Shown here: one piece after another, positions 51,701 to 61,717 of the stretch
Position numbering within the stretch: the first letter of the stretch is position 1
Layout: each line of letters starts with the position of its first letter
From: Cladocopium goreaui
Taxonomy: Eukaryota > Sar > Dinophyceae > Suessiales > Symbiodiniaceae
Direction of reading: 5' to 3'
DNA: 64,000 nt
Assembly (NCBI GenBank): GCA_947184155.2
Contig: CAMXCT020000322.1
Location: 124,501-188,500, forward strand
Notes under the pieces: model-generated
Seen by the model: the letters and a program-made list of their open reading frames with translations, nothing else
The model's database searches: none
Told to the model about the DNA's origin: nothing
Position numbers and translations under genes: made by a program

Positions 51701-54179
51701 TCGAGGCCTCAGTGCAGTGTGTCCTCAAGATCATGTTCATAAATCGTGGAGTGAATATCGATGTAACACCAAGTTGGAAGCTGAATATCCGTTGTTGCTA
51801 TGCAGCCGCATTGCTGACGCAGCTTTTCAACATGCAGTTTCTCTTGGGTGCCAACCAATTGAACCCCCTGCTAAACGACAGAAATCTTCCAGTACTCCTC
51901 GTGTCATGGCTCAAGCAGGGCGGCAGCCACGTGGCAACAAGTACCCAGAACTCATCTCAGAGTTCAGGGAAACCCTGGAGGTGCCTTGGCCATGGCCGAA
52001 GCCGTCTCAAATCCCACGGATGCTGTCCGCGTCCGAAGCTGAGCATTTGCACTTAACTCAGCCAACGAAGCTCCTCTCATGCATGTCAGTGGGGTCTACA
52101 CGGCATGAGAGTGGACATGAGCCAGCATTTCTGGCAGCAAAGCTTGGTGTTTTTAGGTCACCAGATGAGTTTGTCGATCTGGCGTGCAACTTGCAACATC
52201 CGTTTGACAACAGTTCTGGTGTTTCTGATGACCTCAAGCGAAATTTGTTTTTCCTGCTTACTGCAGGGCCAGCTGCGGTCCAGGACAAACGGGACCAAGT
52301 GCTAGGACATTACAGAAGACGTAAGCAGGAGCTTGAGAGCCATGAGCTTTCCATCCACGAAGCCTTGCAGCCACATCGCGAGCGTGTTGTAGCTGGAAAG
52401 AGTTTTCTGCTTTTTGATGAGATGTGTAAAGATGCAGGTGTTGTCGATCACGGTTTGTTAGATTTGATGGTGTCTGGTGCCCCCTTGATTGGTGAATCTG
52501 GTGTCAGCAATCTTTTTGAGTTGGAAGACAACTTGCCAGCTATGAGCCCGGCCCAGCTCATGAAGTCTTCACGGTGGAGCAGGCGTATGTTGGCCGGCAG
52601 GTGCTCCAACAGCCAAACTGATGAGGTGGGCCGGGCTGTGTGGCAAGTTACAATGGACGAAGTATCAAAGGGGTGGCTCGAAGGACCGCTTTCTGAAGCA
52701 CAGGTGACGAGCAGACTTGGGCCCTTGTTTGTTGCTTCTCCGCGTTTTGGCTTGGTTCAGAGCGACAAGATTCGGCCGATCGACGACATGTCGGTCAGCC
52801 TTGTCAATTCTGCTTTTGCTGCTAGATACAAGCTGGACTTGGATGGTGTGGATAGTATCTCAGTTCTCTGCCGCACGGCCGTGGAAGCAGTGCAAGCTGA
52901 TAGGCAGGTTGTTTTGGAACTGGAAGATGGTTCCCAACTGCGTGGTGTGTTGCACGAGTCTTTGTCAGTATCCCAAGCAAGATCACTTCATGGGAGAACC
53001 TTGGACTTAGAAGCTGCCTACAAGCAAATGTTGGTCCGAGCGTCCTCCTTGTGGACTAGTGTGCTACTGGTACCAGATGGCCGAGGAGGAAAAGGCTACT
53101 TCATCTCCCAGGTCCTGCCGTTCGGCGCTTCTGCGTCAGTCTTTGCATTTAACAGGGTGGCCCGTGCCATACACTGCATAGGTGTCAGGCTGTTCGGACT
53201 GATGTGGCTGAATTACTATGACGACTTTCCGCAGGTTGATCTATGCTGTGCTGCCGACGCGGCTATGGTTACTGCGGAAGGATTGCTTGACCTGTTGGGC
53301 TGGAAGTTTTCGCAAAAAGAATCCAAGAGGGCTCCAATGGCCACAAAGTTTTCAGCTCTGGGGGTGGATTTCGATCTCTCCTCAAGCGCAGAGGGCATGG
53401 TGCTTGTTGCCAACAAGCCTTCAAAGGTTCAACAAATCGTTTCTCTGTTGAATGACATATTGGAAACAGGCCACTTTCCCCCGACTGTAGCCACTTCTTT
53501 GAGAGGGAGGCTGCAATTTGCTGAAAGCCAAACCTTTGGTAGAGCTGTAGCGTTGCACATGAGAAGTTGCCAGCAGCGTGCCACGGGAGCTATGGGTGGT
53601 GCAGAGCTGGACCAATCCATGCGTGAGGAATTGCTGTGGGCCAAGAATTTCGTGCAACTCAGCCCGCCGAGGGTCCTGAAGACACACATCAGGCAAAATC
53701 GCGTGTTGATTTTTACTGATGCTGCGCTGGAAGATGACGATCAGAACGCTGGCGTGGGAATGGTTGCGTTTGTTTGGAGATCTGGTCAGTTGAAGCACCG
53801 GTTCTTTTTCGCAGAAAGTGTACCTGCCGATGTGTTAAGGGACCTTCAGGTAAAGACACCCAAAGTGATAGCTGCCCTGGAGCTCCTTGCTGCTGTCATG
53901 GCTGTGGAGTTGCTTCAAGAGTGGATGACTAACTCTAGGACCTTCATCTTTATAGATAACGAGGCTGCGAGGGCCAACCTCATCTCTATGTATAGCCCTG
54001 TGAAGGTCCAAGCAAAGCTGCTGCAGAGGTTGCATGACATCATGATGCATGGATCAATGTTCGTCTGGACCTGTAGGGTACCTTCGGTTAGCAACGTAGC
54101 TGACGCTCCGTCTAGGCAGGAATTTAAACAGTTGCTGTGTACAGGCTTTGTTCGTTTGACCCCCAGTTGGCACAGATGA
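51660..54179 (+). CDS. Element 2 reverse transcriptase and RNase H
   Basis: Frame 3, meaningful from about 51665 (TFLTNAEWLRGLSAVCPQDH), ending TGA at 54179. A linker CPQDHVHKSW...EYPLLLCSRIA precedes the RT. RT motifs: DKIRPIDDMSVSLVNSAF, RTLDLEAAYKQM (first Asp), QVLPFGASASVFAFNRVARA and NYYDDFPQV (YxDD, 53214-53225), then LGWKFSQKESKRAPMATKF. RNase H: LIFTDAALEDD (about 53707), ALELLAAVMAVELLQ (Glu, about 53875), FIFIDNEAARANL (Asp, about 53951) and NVADAPSR (about 54094). All catalytic acids are present and the domain is continuous, unlike the split RNase H of Element 1. It ends 35 bp before repeat B1. The product would be Pol, made from the same RNA as Gag. Confidence 0.9.
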   Translation, partial: RPKWSTFLTNAEWLRGLSAVCPQDHVHKSWSEYRCNTKLEAEYPLLLCSRIADAAFQHAVSLGCQPIEPPAKRQKSSSTPRVMAQAGRQPRGNKYPELISEFRETLEVPWPWPKPSQIPRMLSASEAEHLHLTQPTKLLSCMSVGSTRHESGHEPAFLAAKLGVFRSPDEFVDLACNLQHPFDNSSGVSDDLKRNLFFLLTAGPAAVQDKRDQVLGHYRRRKQELESHELSIHEALQPHRERVVAGKSFLLFDEMCKDAGVVDHGLLDLMVSGAPLIGESGVSNLFELEDNLPAMSPAQLMKSSRWSRRMLAGRCSNSQTDEVGRAVWQVTMDEVSKGWLEGPLSEAQVTSRLGPLFVASPRFGLVQSDKIRPIDDMSVSLVNSAFAARYKLDLDGVDSISVLCRTAVEAVQADRQVVLELEDGSQLRGVLHESLSVSQARSLHGRTLDLEAAYKQMLVRASSLWTSVLLVPDGRGGKGYFISQVLPFGASASVFAFNRVARAIHCIGVRLFGLMWLNYYDDFPQVDLCCAADAAMVTAEGLLDLLGWKFSQKESKRAPMATKFSALGVDFDLSSSAEGMVLVANKPSKVQQIVSLLNDILETGHFPPTVATSLRGRLQFAESQTFGRAVALHMRSCQQRATGAMGGAELDQSMREELLWAKNFVQLSPPRVLKTHIRQNRVLIFTDAALEDDDQNAGVGMVAFVWRSGQLKHRFFFAESVPADVLRDLQVKTPKVIAALELLAAVMAVELLQEWMTNSRTFIFIDNEAARANLISMYSPVKVQAKLLQRLHDIMMHGSMFVWTCRVPSVSNVADAPSRQEFKQLLCTGFVRLTPSWHR

Positions 54180-54214
54180 GAAACGAAGCATTGCACCCAT
54201 GTGTGAAGTGGGGT

Positions 54215-54482
54215 GAGCCAGGCATGGGTGTTTTGTGAACGATGTGTTCAGATGCGTCAGATGTTGACTTCACTTGCAGATGTTGCAACCGATGCGTCAG
54301 ATGTTGACTTCACTTGCAGATGTTGCAACCCATGTAAAGGCCCTTGTGCGAGATCTGTGGCAACCCCAAGACCAAAACGTGCGACCGAAGGTGCGATGGT
54401 TTCTCATCCGTTTGTCTTTTTGATTTTCTGTTGATGCTGATGTAGCATCTGTAGTGAATGGCAACCCTAACGAGGACAACAA
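54215..54482 (+). repeat. Element 2 repeat B1
   Basis: 268 bp, matching 54664-54931. It contains an internal tandem duplication of 40 bp (54251-54290 and 54291-54330, GATGCGTCAGATGTTGACTT...). It joins A2 directly at 54483. Confidence 0.9.
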
Positions 54483-54616
54483 GGAGCTTTTTGAACTTGT
54501 TCATGCTTCTTTGTTGTCAAGTGCAGAGTGGAAGACACTGGAACGTGGTTGCCTTTCCTCTCAAGTGTGGAGGGGGGGAGGGAAATTTCATGCAATGTGG
54601 AAGTCACATCATGAGA
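54483..54616 (+). repeat. Element 2 repeat A2
   Basis: 134 bp, matching A1 at 46829-46962, including the run of seven G. It is followed by a 47-bp unique spacer before B2. Confidence 0.9.
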
Positions 54617-54663
54617 CCCCCCCAAACCCACACCATGATGTGCCTTCTGGGTGGCCAGGCAAG

Positions 54664-54931
54664 GAGCCAGGCATGGGTGTTTTGTGAACGATGTGTTCAG
54701 ATGCGTCAGATGTTGACTTCACTTGCAGATGTTGCAACCGATGCGTCAGATGTTGACTTCACTTGCAGATGTTGCAACCCATGTAAAGGCCCTTGTGCGA
54801 GATCTGTGGCAACCCCAAGACCAAAACGTGCGACCGAAGGTGCGATGGTTTCTCATCCGTTTGTCTTTTTGATTTTCTGTTGATGCTGATGTAGCATCTG
54901 TAGTGAATGGCAACCCTAACGAGGACAACAA
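54664..54931 (+). repeat. Element 2 repeat B2 (right end)
   Basis: 268 bp, matching B1 including the internal 40-bp duplication. It ends GAGGACAACAA and is followed by ATTACTAAAAAACG. Confidence 0.9.
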
Positions 54932-55092
54932 ATTACTAAAAAACGACTGGCAAGACCCTCCCCGGTGTATGTTCATAGGGATATATATATATATATATAC
55001 ATACCAATTTTAAAAAGGAATCCCTGGGTGATTGGCGATGACCGCACCCCACCATGTTTTGACCATCACAATGGCACAATGGCACAGTGGCA

Positions 55093-55590
55093 CAAGTTTT
55101 CATCTTTGCCAAGGCTTGAGCAGCGGGCATCACAGAGCGGTGTTTACAGTGATGATCTCCGTCTCGAAATCAAGGAGCGATTGATTGGACCATGGGAAAG
55201 GGGTGACCTTCAGAGGACTTCAAGCGACAGACTTTTCACTTGTGCCAGGTTCGATCCAACAAGCCTCGCTTGTCTGCTTGCCTTGAAGGTTCGCGTGCAA
55301 CGGAATTAGACGATCCTCGAAAGATACAGATGAACGGTGAGAATCTCCTGATTTGCATGGTGTGGAGTCTCACACCAGCTATTCTTAGCACAAACCGGCA
55401 CTGTTCTCCTATTGTTTTTACAAAGCATTCTGTTGCAGCGTGAGGCTTGCCAGAGTTGCATGGGACTTAGAAACTGTTCTGCTTTGAAGGATACCAACAT
55501 GACAATTGTTACACAAGCTGAGTTGAGGAGAATGGATGGGACGCAAGAAGCGCAATTGCTACAAGGCATTGAGCCCACTATGTTGAAGTC
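55093..55590 (+). CDS. Exons of an unrecognised gene
   Basis: Seen: one exon ends at 55288 (SGVYSDDLRLEIKERLIGPW, then RFDPTSLACLLALK, donor GT). A second starts at 55439 after GTTGCAG (REACQSCMGLRNCSALKDTN, then MTIVTQAELRRMDGTQEAQL). The second has CxxC and a regular acidic and Gln-rich character. No domain was recognised and no start codon was identified. These may be the first exons of the gene that continues to 63 kb. Confidence 0.45.
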
Positions 55591-55963
55591 ATGTTGAAGT
55601 CATATGGTCACAGGATGTTAGGAAAAGTACGGCGATTTGGTGATTGCACATATTTGAGTTCACCAGGTGAGCTCCACAAATGCAGGCCGCTGTGGCTTAT
55701 TTGTTGGCATACCGTTTGTGCTCTTCAGAAACCGCACCTTCGCAAAGCCTGCTGAATGTTTCTGCTTGATGGGAAAGTAAAGCCTCCGCGTGATGCTCGC
55801 AAATCCGTCCACTGAGGGGGTTCTCTCCTTGTTTCATGACATGGAAACTGTTTGCCTGGCGCTGCCAGTCTCGTCATGAGAAATGTGGATTGCCCTTTGG
55901 CGTTTCTACACATATCGACGTCGCTTGGAGAGAACTCAGCGCTTCGGTTCATTGTTGTTTCAG

Positions 55964-56540
55964 GTTTGTCACTTTGTCACCTCGCTCAGGTCTCATCCCA
56001 ACTTCGTTGCCTTTGATCGACCTGAGGGGAATGAGGAGATGGGTGAGATGGGAACGTCATTCGGTGGAAGTTTTTGCTTATCTAATATATCATATATTTA
56101 TACATCAAACATTTTCATAACAATACGTCTGAAATTTGAACCGGAGAAGCGTACGCTGGACGAGTTGCAGCTGGCAGGACCTCAGCATCGACTTCAGGGA
56201 CGAGGCTAGCCGAATATCCGGAGAGTTCAAGGATGACTACCATTTGGCCATCTGGGTCTGGATGAACATGAATCTCCAAAACGCACGGTAGAGTGGGTAG
56301 AGATGGGTAAAGTACATGATGGCAACACCCGGACATAATCCAATTGGAACACAATTTGGAGATGTTCACCGGCTTTCCAGGCTGATTCATCCACCCCTAG
56401 TCAAAGCAGTCACCAGTTTCCGCTTGTTCCTTGCAGGGCATTCGACTGAAAGGAACCTTCCCGAAGGAACTTCGCGTTCCAGGTGTGCTTCTCAGTTCAG
56501 TGATCACTATCACAAGCCTGGAATCCGCTATCAAAACATA
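55964..56540 (+). CDS. Exons of an unrecognised gene (continuation)
   Basis: Seen: 55964-56042 after TTTCAG (VCHFVTSLRSHPNFVAFDRP, donor GTGAG); about 56171-56290 after TTGCAG (WQDLSIDFRDEASRISGEFK, then DDYHLAIWVWMNMNLQN); 56439-about 56535 after TTGCAG (GIRLKGTFPKELRVPGVLLS). Each has strong protein character and a good acceptor. The phase between the first two does not match directly, so another exon or a different boundary lies between. No family was assigned. Confidence 0.5.
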
Positions 56541-56599
56541 ATCGAGAGTCAGGCAAAAGAAAACCGTGTGTATTCACAATACTTGACAGCACACGCCTG

Positions 56600-57560
56600 A
56601 GGGGCACTGGTCCTCCACAGTTTAATTCTGCTGGATTTTGTTCCTCAAGATTTTGGGTAGTAAGAATAGAAAAAGGAGAAGAGCAGCCAGAAACCGCCAT
56701 TCTCGGCTTTTCGCTCAGCTCAGAAGCCAACAAAACGGTCCCTACTTGAGGCCCAAGACTCAAATTTTCGGAAACATTGTAGGAACGATTTGCCCAATTC
56801 TTCAGAGCGCTTTGTAATGACCAAAAATATCTAATCAACGTAAAAGAAAGTGAAGCAACCAGAATGTAAGATATGTAGGACATTCTGGGGCAAACATCTG
56901 CCTAAAGTTTTCGAATTGGTGGGCTTTATGAAGGCAAGATCAACAAAATGCACCATGGTTGCAAGTGGTAGAAAGGCGAAAGAAGATCATGGGCCCTTAG
57001 AAAAGATCTCTGCCAGATTTTGTCCTTGAGGTTTTGTGCACTTTGAAAAAACAAGGGAAGAGCTAGAAGAAACCACCAGTTGCAATTTCTACAATTCAGA
57101 AATAAACAAAACCGTCCCTATTCTAAGGCCTGAGACTCATGTTCGGATCATTTTGGGCACATTGGTACAATTTTTTGAGCTTGGGGGCTAGATGAAAGCA
57201 AAATTATGGAACTTTCCGTCGAACTGAAAGCAAGTTAAAGGCAAAGAAGATGATTCATCAGAGTCATAGGCGGTTTATGGCGGTTTACTGTACAACACGC
57301 CAGATGGGGGACTGTCCCTTTGGAGTACTCTGGAGGGAAACTCTGCTAGTCCTTTTTTCCATAGTTTTGACACCTGAAAACTTCGTGGTGATTAGACTTG
57401 CAACCGCAGAAGACAGAGTAGTAATTATATGATTTTAGCACTTTGCAGCTGCGCCAAGTTCTCCTGTGCATCAATGCTCGTGGTTTGCATGCGCTGCGCT
57501 ATTTGCTTTTGGCAGAGGCTCGGACCACTCTCTAGACTTTTGAAGATAGAAATTTTAATG
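56600..57560. other. Intron-like or intergenic DNA
   Basis: There is no convincing exon. Two related passages (56630-56780 and 57010-57140) share words such as GGAAGAGCAGCCAGAAACC/GGAAGAGCTAGAAGAAACCAC and AAAACGGTCCCTA/AAAACCGTCCCTA, indicating a diverged duplication of about 350-380 bp period. Confidence 0.4.
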
Positions 57561-57569
57561 TCCATTGAT

Positions 57570-57720
57570 TGCGTCATTATGATCTTGAATTCCTGGCACG
57601 GCTCTTCATGAAATGCAAGGCGGTTGGTGATGGGATCAAGAGTGAGCAGAGGCAGTGGATCACCTTGGAGGAATGGCAGGGCTGCGATGTTCTGCACATG
57701 TTGCACATCGGAAGGTGTCC
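57570..57720 (+). CDS. Exon of unrecognised gene
   Basis: Seen: the frame reads DLEFLARLFMKCKAVGDGIK, then EQRQWITLEEWQGCDVLHML, with good amphipathic helical character. It continues open to 57916, but with less protein-like composition after about 57720. The following stretch to 58150 includes a TATATA tract (58020-58090) and no exon. Confidence 0.4.
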
Positions 57721-58159
57721 GCTGCGTCGTGTGATACCGCTGATACCGCATTCTGTCAAGTTGCGTTCTTTGCAGCCTCACAAACCTTTCGCCAAAGTTG
57801 ATGCTCTCACCGAAGCTTCCGAAGATGCCAAAGATCATTCTTTCTCTGTACTAGGAACTTTGGCCCCACTATTCCCTGCAAGTCATCACATCGTTCACAT
57901 GTCATGGAGTCGATAGGCCCTATAGGCGACTCCCGTCCTCCAGAGGAGCTGACTCGCGTGGAGCCAGCCCTTTCCTTGAGTGCCAGGCATCAGAATTGAG
58001 CGCCTGTTTGATATCCAGGCATACTGTACTGCATATATATATAATTATATACATATACTGTATATACAATTATATATATTATGATTATATATGATTATGA
58101 TACTAGATATGTTCAAATTTATCTGATATTGTTGTTGCACATCAAATGCTACAAATGTT

Positions 58160-58690
58160 CTCCACAAATGCAGTATCAAACAAGCGGCTTTGGACTTGCC
58201 GGAGGCCGAGCCCATCATATGCCTCCGACGGACCGGTGCACGGTGGATAGGGTTGAGTTAGTCGACAGAACCTGTTCTGATTTGACGAAGCATATTCCTG
58301 AACATTCTGAAGTTTGCTGTGGGTGGAGATGCACATGATTCACATGATTGTATGATTCACTCCGATCCATACTTGTTCACAGAATTACATTGGTTTCCAG
58401 GACGAATACTGTTCAACTGCCACTTGGAGAATAAAGCTGCTGTGCCTCTTCAGGCAACAACTGCACATTGATTCTGTGGTGGTTCCTTTATCCATGTGCT
58501 GCGTATGTCCCTATCCCTGTCTTGAGTATTTGCAGGTGCAGCAAGTGCAATGTTTCTCGGGTACATCGCAATTGCAATTCCATGCCTGTGGTTTTCAAGG
58601 CAGGCATTTGCTGGATTTCAGCAGGTAGTGTTCTTCAAGTGCCATATGTAAAGGAAGAACAAGAAGAGTCTGGAATGATCTGGAATGTCT
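58160..58690 (+). CDS. Weak exon candidates
   Basis: Seen: a segment near 58175-58250 (IKQAALDLPEAEPIICLRRT), one near 58401-58460 after TTTCCAG (RILFNCHLENKAAVPLQATT) and one near 58535-58650 after TTTGCAG, which can read GAASAMFLGYIAIAIPCLWF, a possible membrane segment. Frames are undecided and no family was assigned. Confidence 0.3.
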
Positions 58691-59159
58691 GAAACGGGGT
58701 CAGGCAGAGAAATTGTGGTTGAGCCTGGTCAAATGGACCGCGCCTTAGACAGCCACAGACTTTTGACAAAAAAAGGTGTTTTTGTTTTTTGAGATCTTTT
58801 GAGACTTTTTGAGTCCCTTCAAGCATGGCATGATCAAATGTCGGCATTGCTGCCAGGCTCAGATGCTGTACTCCTTACGACCGGGGGATGAACGCCCAGC
58901 TGAACAGTCAGCGAGGTCGGGAATGGAACTGCCAGCAGAATGCAGCAGAAATGATTTGCGCTCCCCGTGCATGACTAGGTTGCGACTGCTGCAAGCAAAC
59001 CGCAAGAAATCCAGAAGTTCAAGTCTGGGACCTGCACTTGGGTCAGTTTGATTTATGCAGATCCATTGGAGGTCGCCGTTGATTGTTGGAATTGAGGACG
59101 AGAGAAGGAGCCCTGTCCCGAAACAGTCGACTTGGTAGCTCAATGGCAACAAGGAGATC

Positions 59160-60180
59160 GCGCAGATCGTACCGGTGAGGCTTTCGCCCTCCAAGTGCCC
59201 CTCGAACGTGGCCTGGATGCAAGCGGTGAAATCCGAAAACGGTGGTACAGAAAGTTGAAAGTCAAATCTCTCAATGCAAAACCAAAGTTGCCGAGTGTTT
59301 GAAGACTTTTGAAGACACAGGAGCTCAACCCACGTTGAACCCAAATCTGGAAGTTCGACACCATGGATACCATGGGGGGTTAAGAACTGAGCTCCAGGTC
59401 CTGAAGCGCCACCGTGTCCGCTTGACCTCCATTTGCTGGCCCCGGAAGTCGCAGAGATGGCCAGCTGATGTCAATTCTTGGCATCAACAAATGCATTTTG
59501 CATATTTTTTTCATGTTGGTCAGATTCTTCAGCGTGTCTCTTTCGAAGCTCAGACAGCTTTTTGCAAAGTGTCTGTGATGTTGGCTGCCAGGCGCCGGAT
59601 TTGTTGGTTCCCGTGACGGTGCGAATCCGCAACGCGTGCGATGCCAAGTGGAGCTGTGAAGTGCTTCAGCCATGTCTTTATAAATGCACCATCCATGCGA
59701 TCGCCAGGTCAATGGCTGGGTCAGTGTCCTTCTATTTTGTGGCAGTCCAAAGCTTATTGATTTCACAGTGTGATTTCTCTGGAACGTGGGTTGTGAAATG
59801 GAGACTTTTTTCATTTTATTTTGAGGAGTCCTCAGCAGACATTGCGTGGATTGGTTGCGAGCGATCAGAGATCATCAGCTTGCTTGGCCCTCAGTGACAG
59901 TGGAAGCTGCCTGTGATAAGTCGTTGATTCTGGTGGACATGACATGCTTGGACTGTGAGACCTCCAAACACGAGCCACACTGCCATCATCTACGCGTGCG
60001 CGATCTCGCCAAAGCACAGCTTGAGCAGAAGCACAGATAATCAGACACATTTAGATACATTTGTTGCAGGTATTTCGTGCAGCCAGGTGTTTACAACCTG
60101 AATCGATTCCGTCTTTTTGTGGTCGGAATGCAGCTCGGTCACAATGGAATGCTTGATTTTCACAGTATTATTGAAAGGTT
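59160..60180 (+). CDS. Exons of an unrecognised gene with Ig-like character
   Basis: Seen: a segment at about 59250-59400 (VESQISQCKTKVAECLKTFE); about 59555-59700 (CQAPDLLVPVTVRIRNACDA, then KWSCEVLQPCLYKC); about 59895-60040 (VTVEAACDKSLILVDMTCLD, then CETSKHEPHCHHLRVRDLAK); and about 60070-60180 after TTGCAG (YFVQPGVYNLNRFRLFVVGM). The second is beta-rich, with a Cys pair spacing like an Ig domain. The third has a Cys/His cluster. They are good protein segments with CAG acceptors, but no family was assigned. Confidence 0.45.
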
Positions 60181-60319
60181 GTAAGGGCAGTCACTGCAGT
60201 GATTGTGCAAGAATTTTCGGTCCACACATCCATGGTCCCAATCCTTCCAAGGGTTCGAATGATTGGAAATGGAAATGTGCAGAATGCATCGCAGCAAGAC
60301 ACAATGATAATCTGATAAT

Positions 60320-61480
60320 CTGATAATGATACTAGAAATAATTACTCGTATTGCTGCTAACAACAACAACAACAACAATGAACATCCTAATGTCCATGAT
60401 GATAAGGATGGCGTACTAGTCTTTATTCATCCCCTCATCACCTCCATGATTCTGCTTTCCCAGGCCCTCAGGCTCCGTCCCTGCATCCGAGCAGGACGGG
60501 AGTCTATGTGTTTGCAATACGAGATGGATGACTCGGAGTAAACCCATGGCCCATTTCCTTACACAAATGATGGACTGATCCTTCAAGATGACCGTCCCAG
60601 AACTGTTTGAAGGGAAAATTGTAGGAATCTTATGGAATCTTCTCTATTTTTGGCGGTAGTAAACATGGCTTGCAGCAATGTTCTCTTCAACTATTTCATT
60701 GATAGTACATGATAGTACTTGGTTTGCATGCCCATCGATTCTTCTGGTGCATTGCTTGTTCCGGATGTCAGACCCTGTGGCAAGGCTCCTCTAGCCTTTG
60801 CAGTGCCCTTTGAGCGGCTTCTCCATGTGGTGGCGAGCCAAAAAGAGGGGACCGTAGGATGAGCATCAGCAGCAGCTGCAGAACACCAAGCTCATGAGAT
60901 TGCTGTTGCTGCACTAACTGCCCAAACTGCCCACGTTGCCTTTGTGACATGGTTGTTCACAGCAAGACAATGATTTCAAAAGAAGTTAGAATCAAATTGG
61001 AACAGAGCAAAGTTGCGTCTAAAGTCTAAGGAAACACCTGGCAGCAGGTGACACAAAGGAGGATTACCACACCAAAAAGGTCCAAAAAGATAAACTCAGA
61101 CTCTAAAAAAACTCCAGAGGGATCTTGGGTGACCCATGTTGCATTGTTGCATTCCGGTGATTTATGAAAGCCCAGACAATTCGGACATCAACAACCGAAG
61201 CACGTTCAGCAAAGCACCACACCGCTCAATTCAATGAGTTCCATTTGCCATCAGCCCCCCATATACTCACATCCAACCTTTTATTTACATTAATCTACAT
61301 CCACCCAGTTGCCTCCACCCACCCCGAACCAGTTCAACCCATTAAGCGCCAAGTCACACTTTACCACGGTTAGAACCACGCTTGGTGCCACTGTCTTTGC
61401 AATGGCAGAGGAAATTGGGCCAGTGACTCTGCAGGCGTCTTCTCCAGTCGTCACGCGTCGTGAAAGTTGGTGAGTCTACG
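60320..61480. other. Intron-like DNA; possible exon at 60468
   Basis: Contains a short AAC repeat (60360-60378). After TTCCCAG at 60461-60467 one frame reads PQAPSLHPSRTGVYVFAIRD, which may be an exon. 60600-61480 shows nothing convincing. Confidence 0.35.
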
Positions 61481-61491
61481 CAACTGCGAAG

Positions 61492-61717
61492 GTGGAAGTC
61501 CCTGAAGGTGTTGGCCCAGGGCTCAATTTCAACGTGAGCACGCCTGATGGACAGGCCCAACTGTTAACTGCTAGCCGTTACCCGCTGTATTATAGTCTAG
61601 ATAGGTGCTGTTGCCGTCAACTTCAGTTGTGGCATGGGACAGCGAGAAAAGATGGCACCGATTGCCATGGAGGTGCTCCAACTGACCTGCCCGGATGGCA
61701 TTTTTGCTGGGATGATG
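61492..61717 (+). CDS. Exons with PxGVxPGxxFxVxxPDG motif
   Basis: Seen: a 63-nt exon at 61492-61554 between GCGAAG and a GC donor, reading VEVPEGVGPGLNFNVSTPDG + Q. A second exon ends at 61717 before GTATCC and reads VLQLTCPDGIFAGMM. Known by pattern: the V-x-V/C-P-x-G-V-x-x-G-x-x-F-x-V-x-x-PDG unit is repeated in many stramenopile and algal proteins, often next to membrane or scramblase-type domains. I cannot name the family here. The two motifs are consistent with a tandem pair. Further 3' segments at about 61960-62043 (YMHEDDRRRLEEGAAIAAVQ) and 62310-62400 (PPPPTGEFDGFSYPPATFAA) may be the C-terminus. Confidence 0.5.

Larger units (their letters stand above)
46829..54931 (+). mobile_element. 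Element 2: tyrosine-recombinase retrotransposon with split direct repeats, recombinase first
   Basis: Seen: repeat A (134 bp) at 46829-46962 and 54483-54616; repeat B (268 bp) at 54215-54482 and 54664-54931. The order is A1 - coding - B1A2 - 47 bp - B2, with B1 and A2 exactly abutting. A and B pairs appear identical. The coding order is tyrosine recombinase, then Gag-like with zinc-finger motifs, then a methyltransferase-like domain, then RT and RNase H, all on the plus strand. The single split-repeat set bounds all of them, so they form one element. It shares domains but no obvious nucleotide similarity with Element 1. Total length is 8103 bp. Confidence 0.9.
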
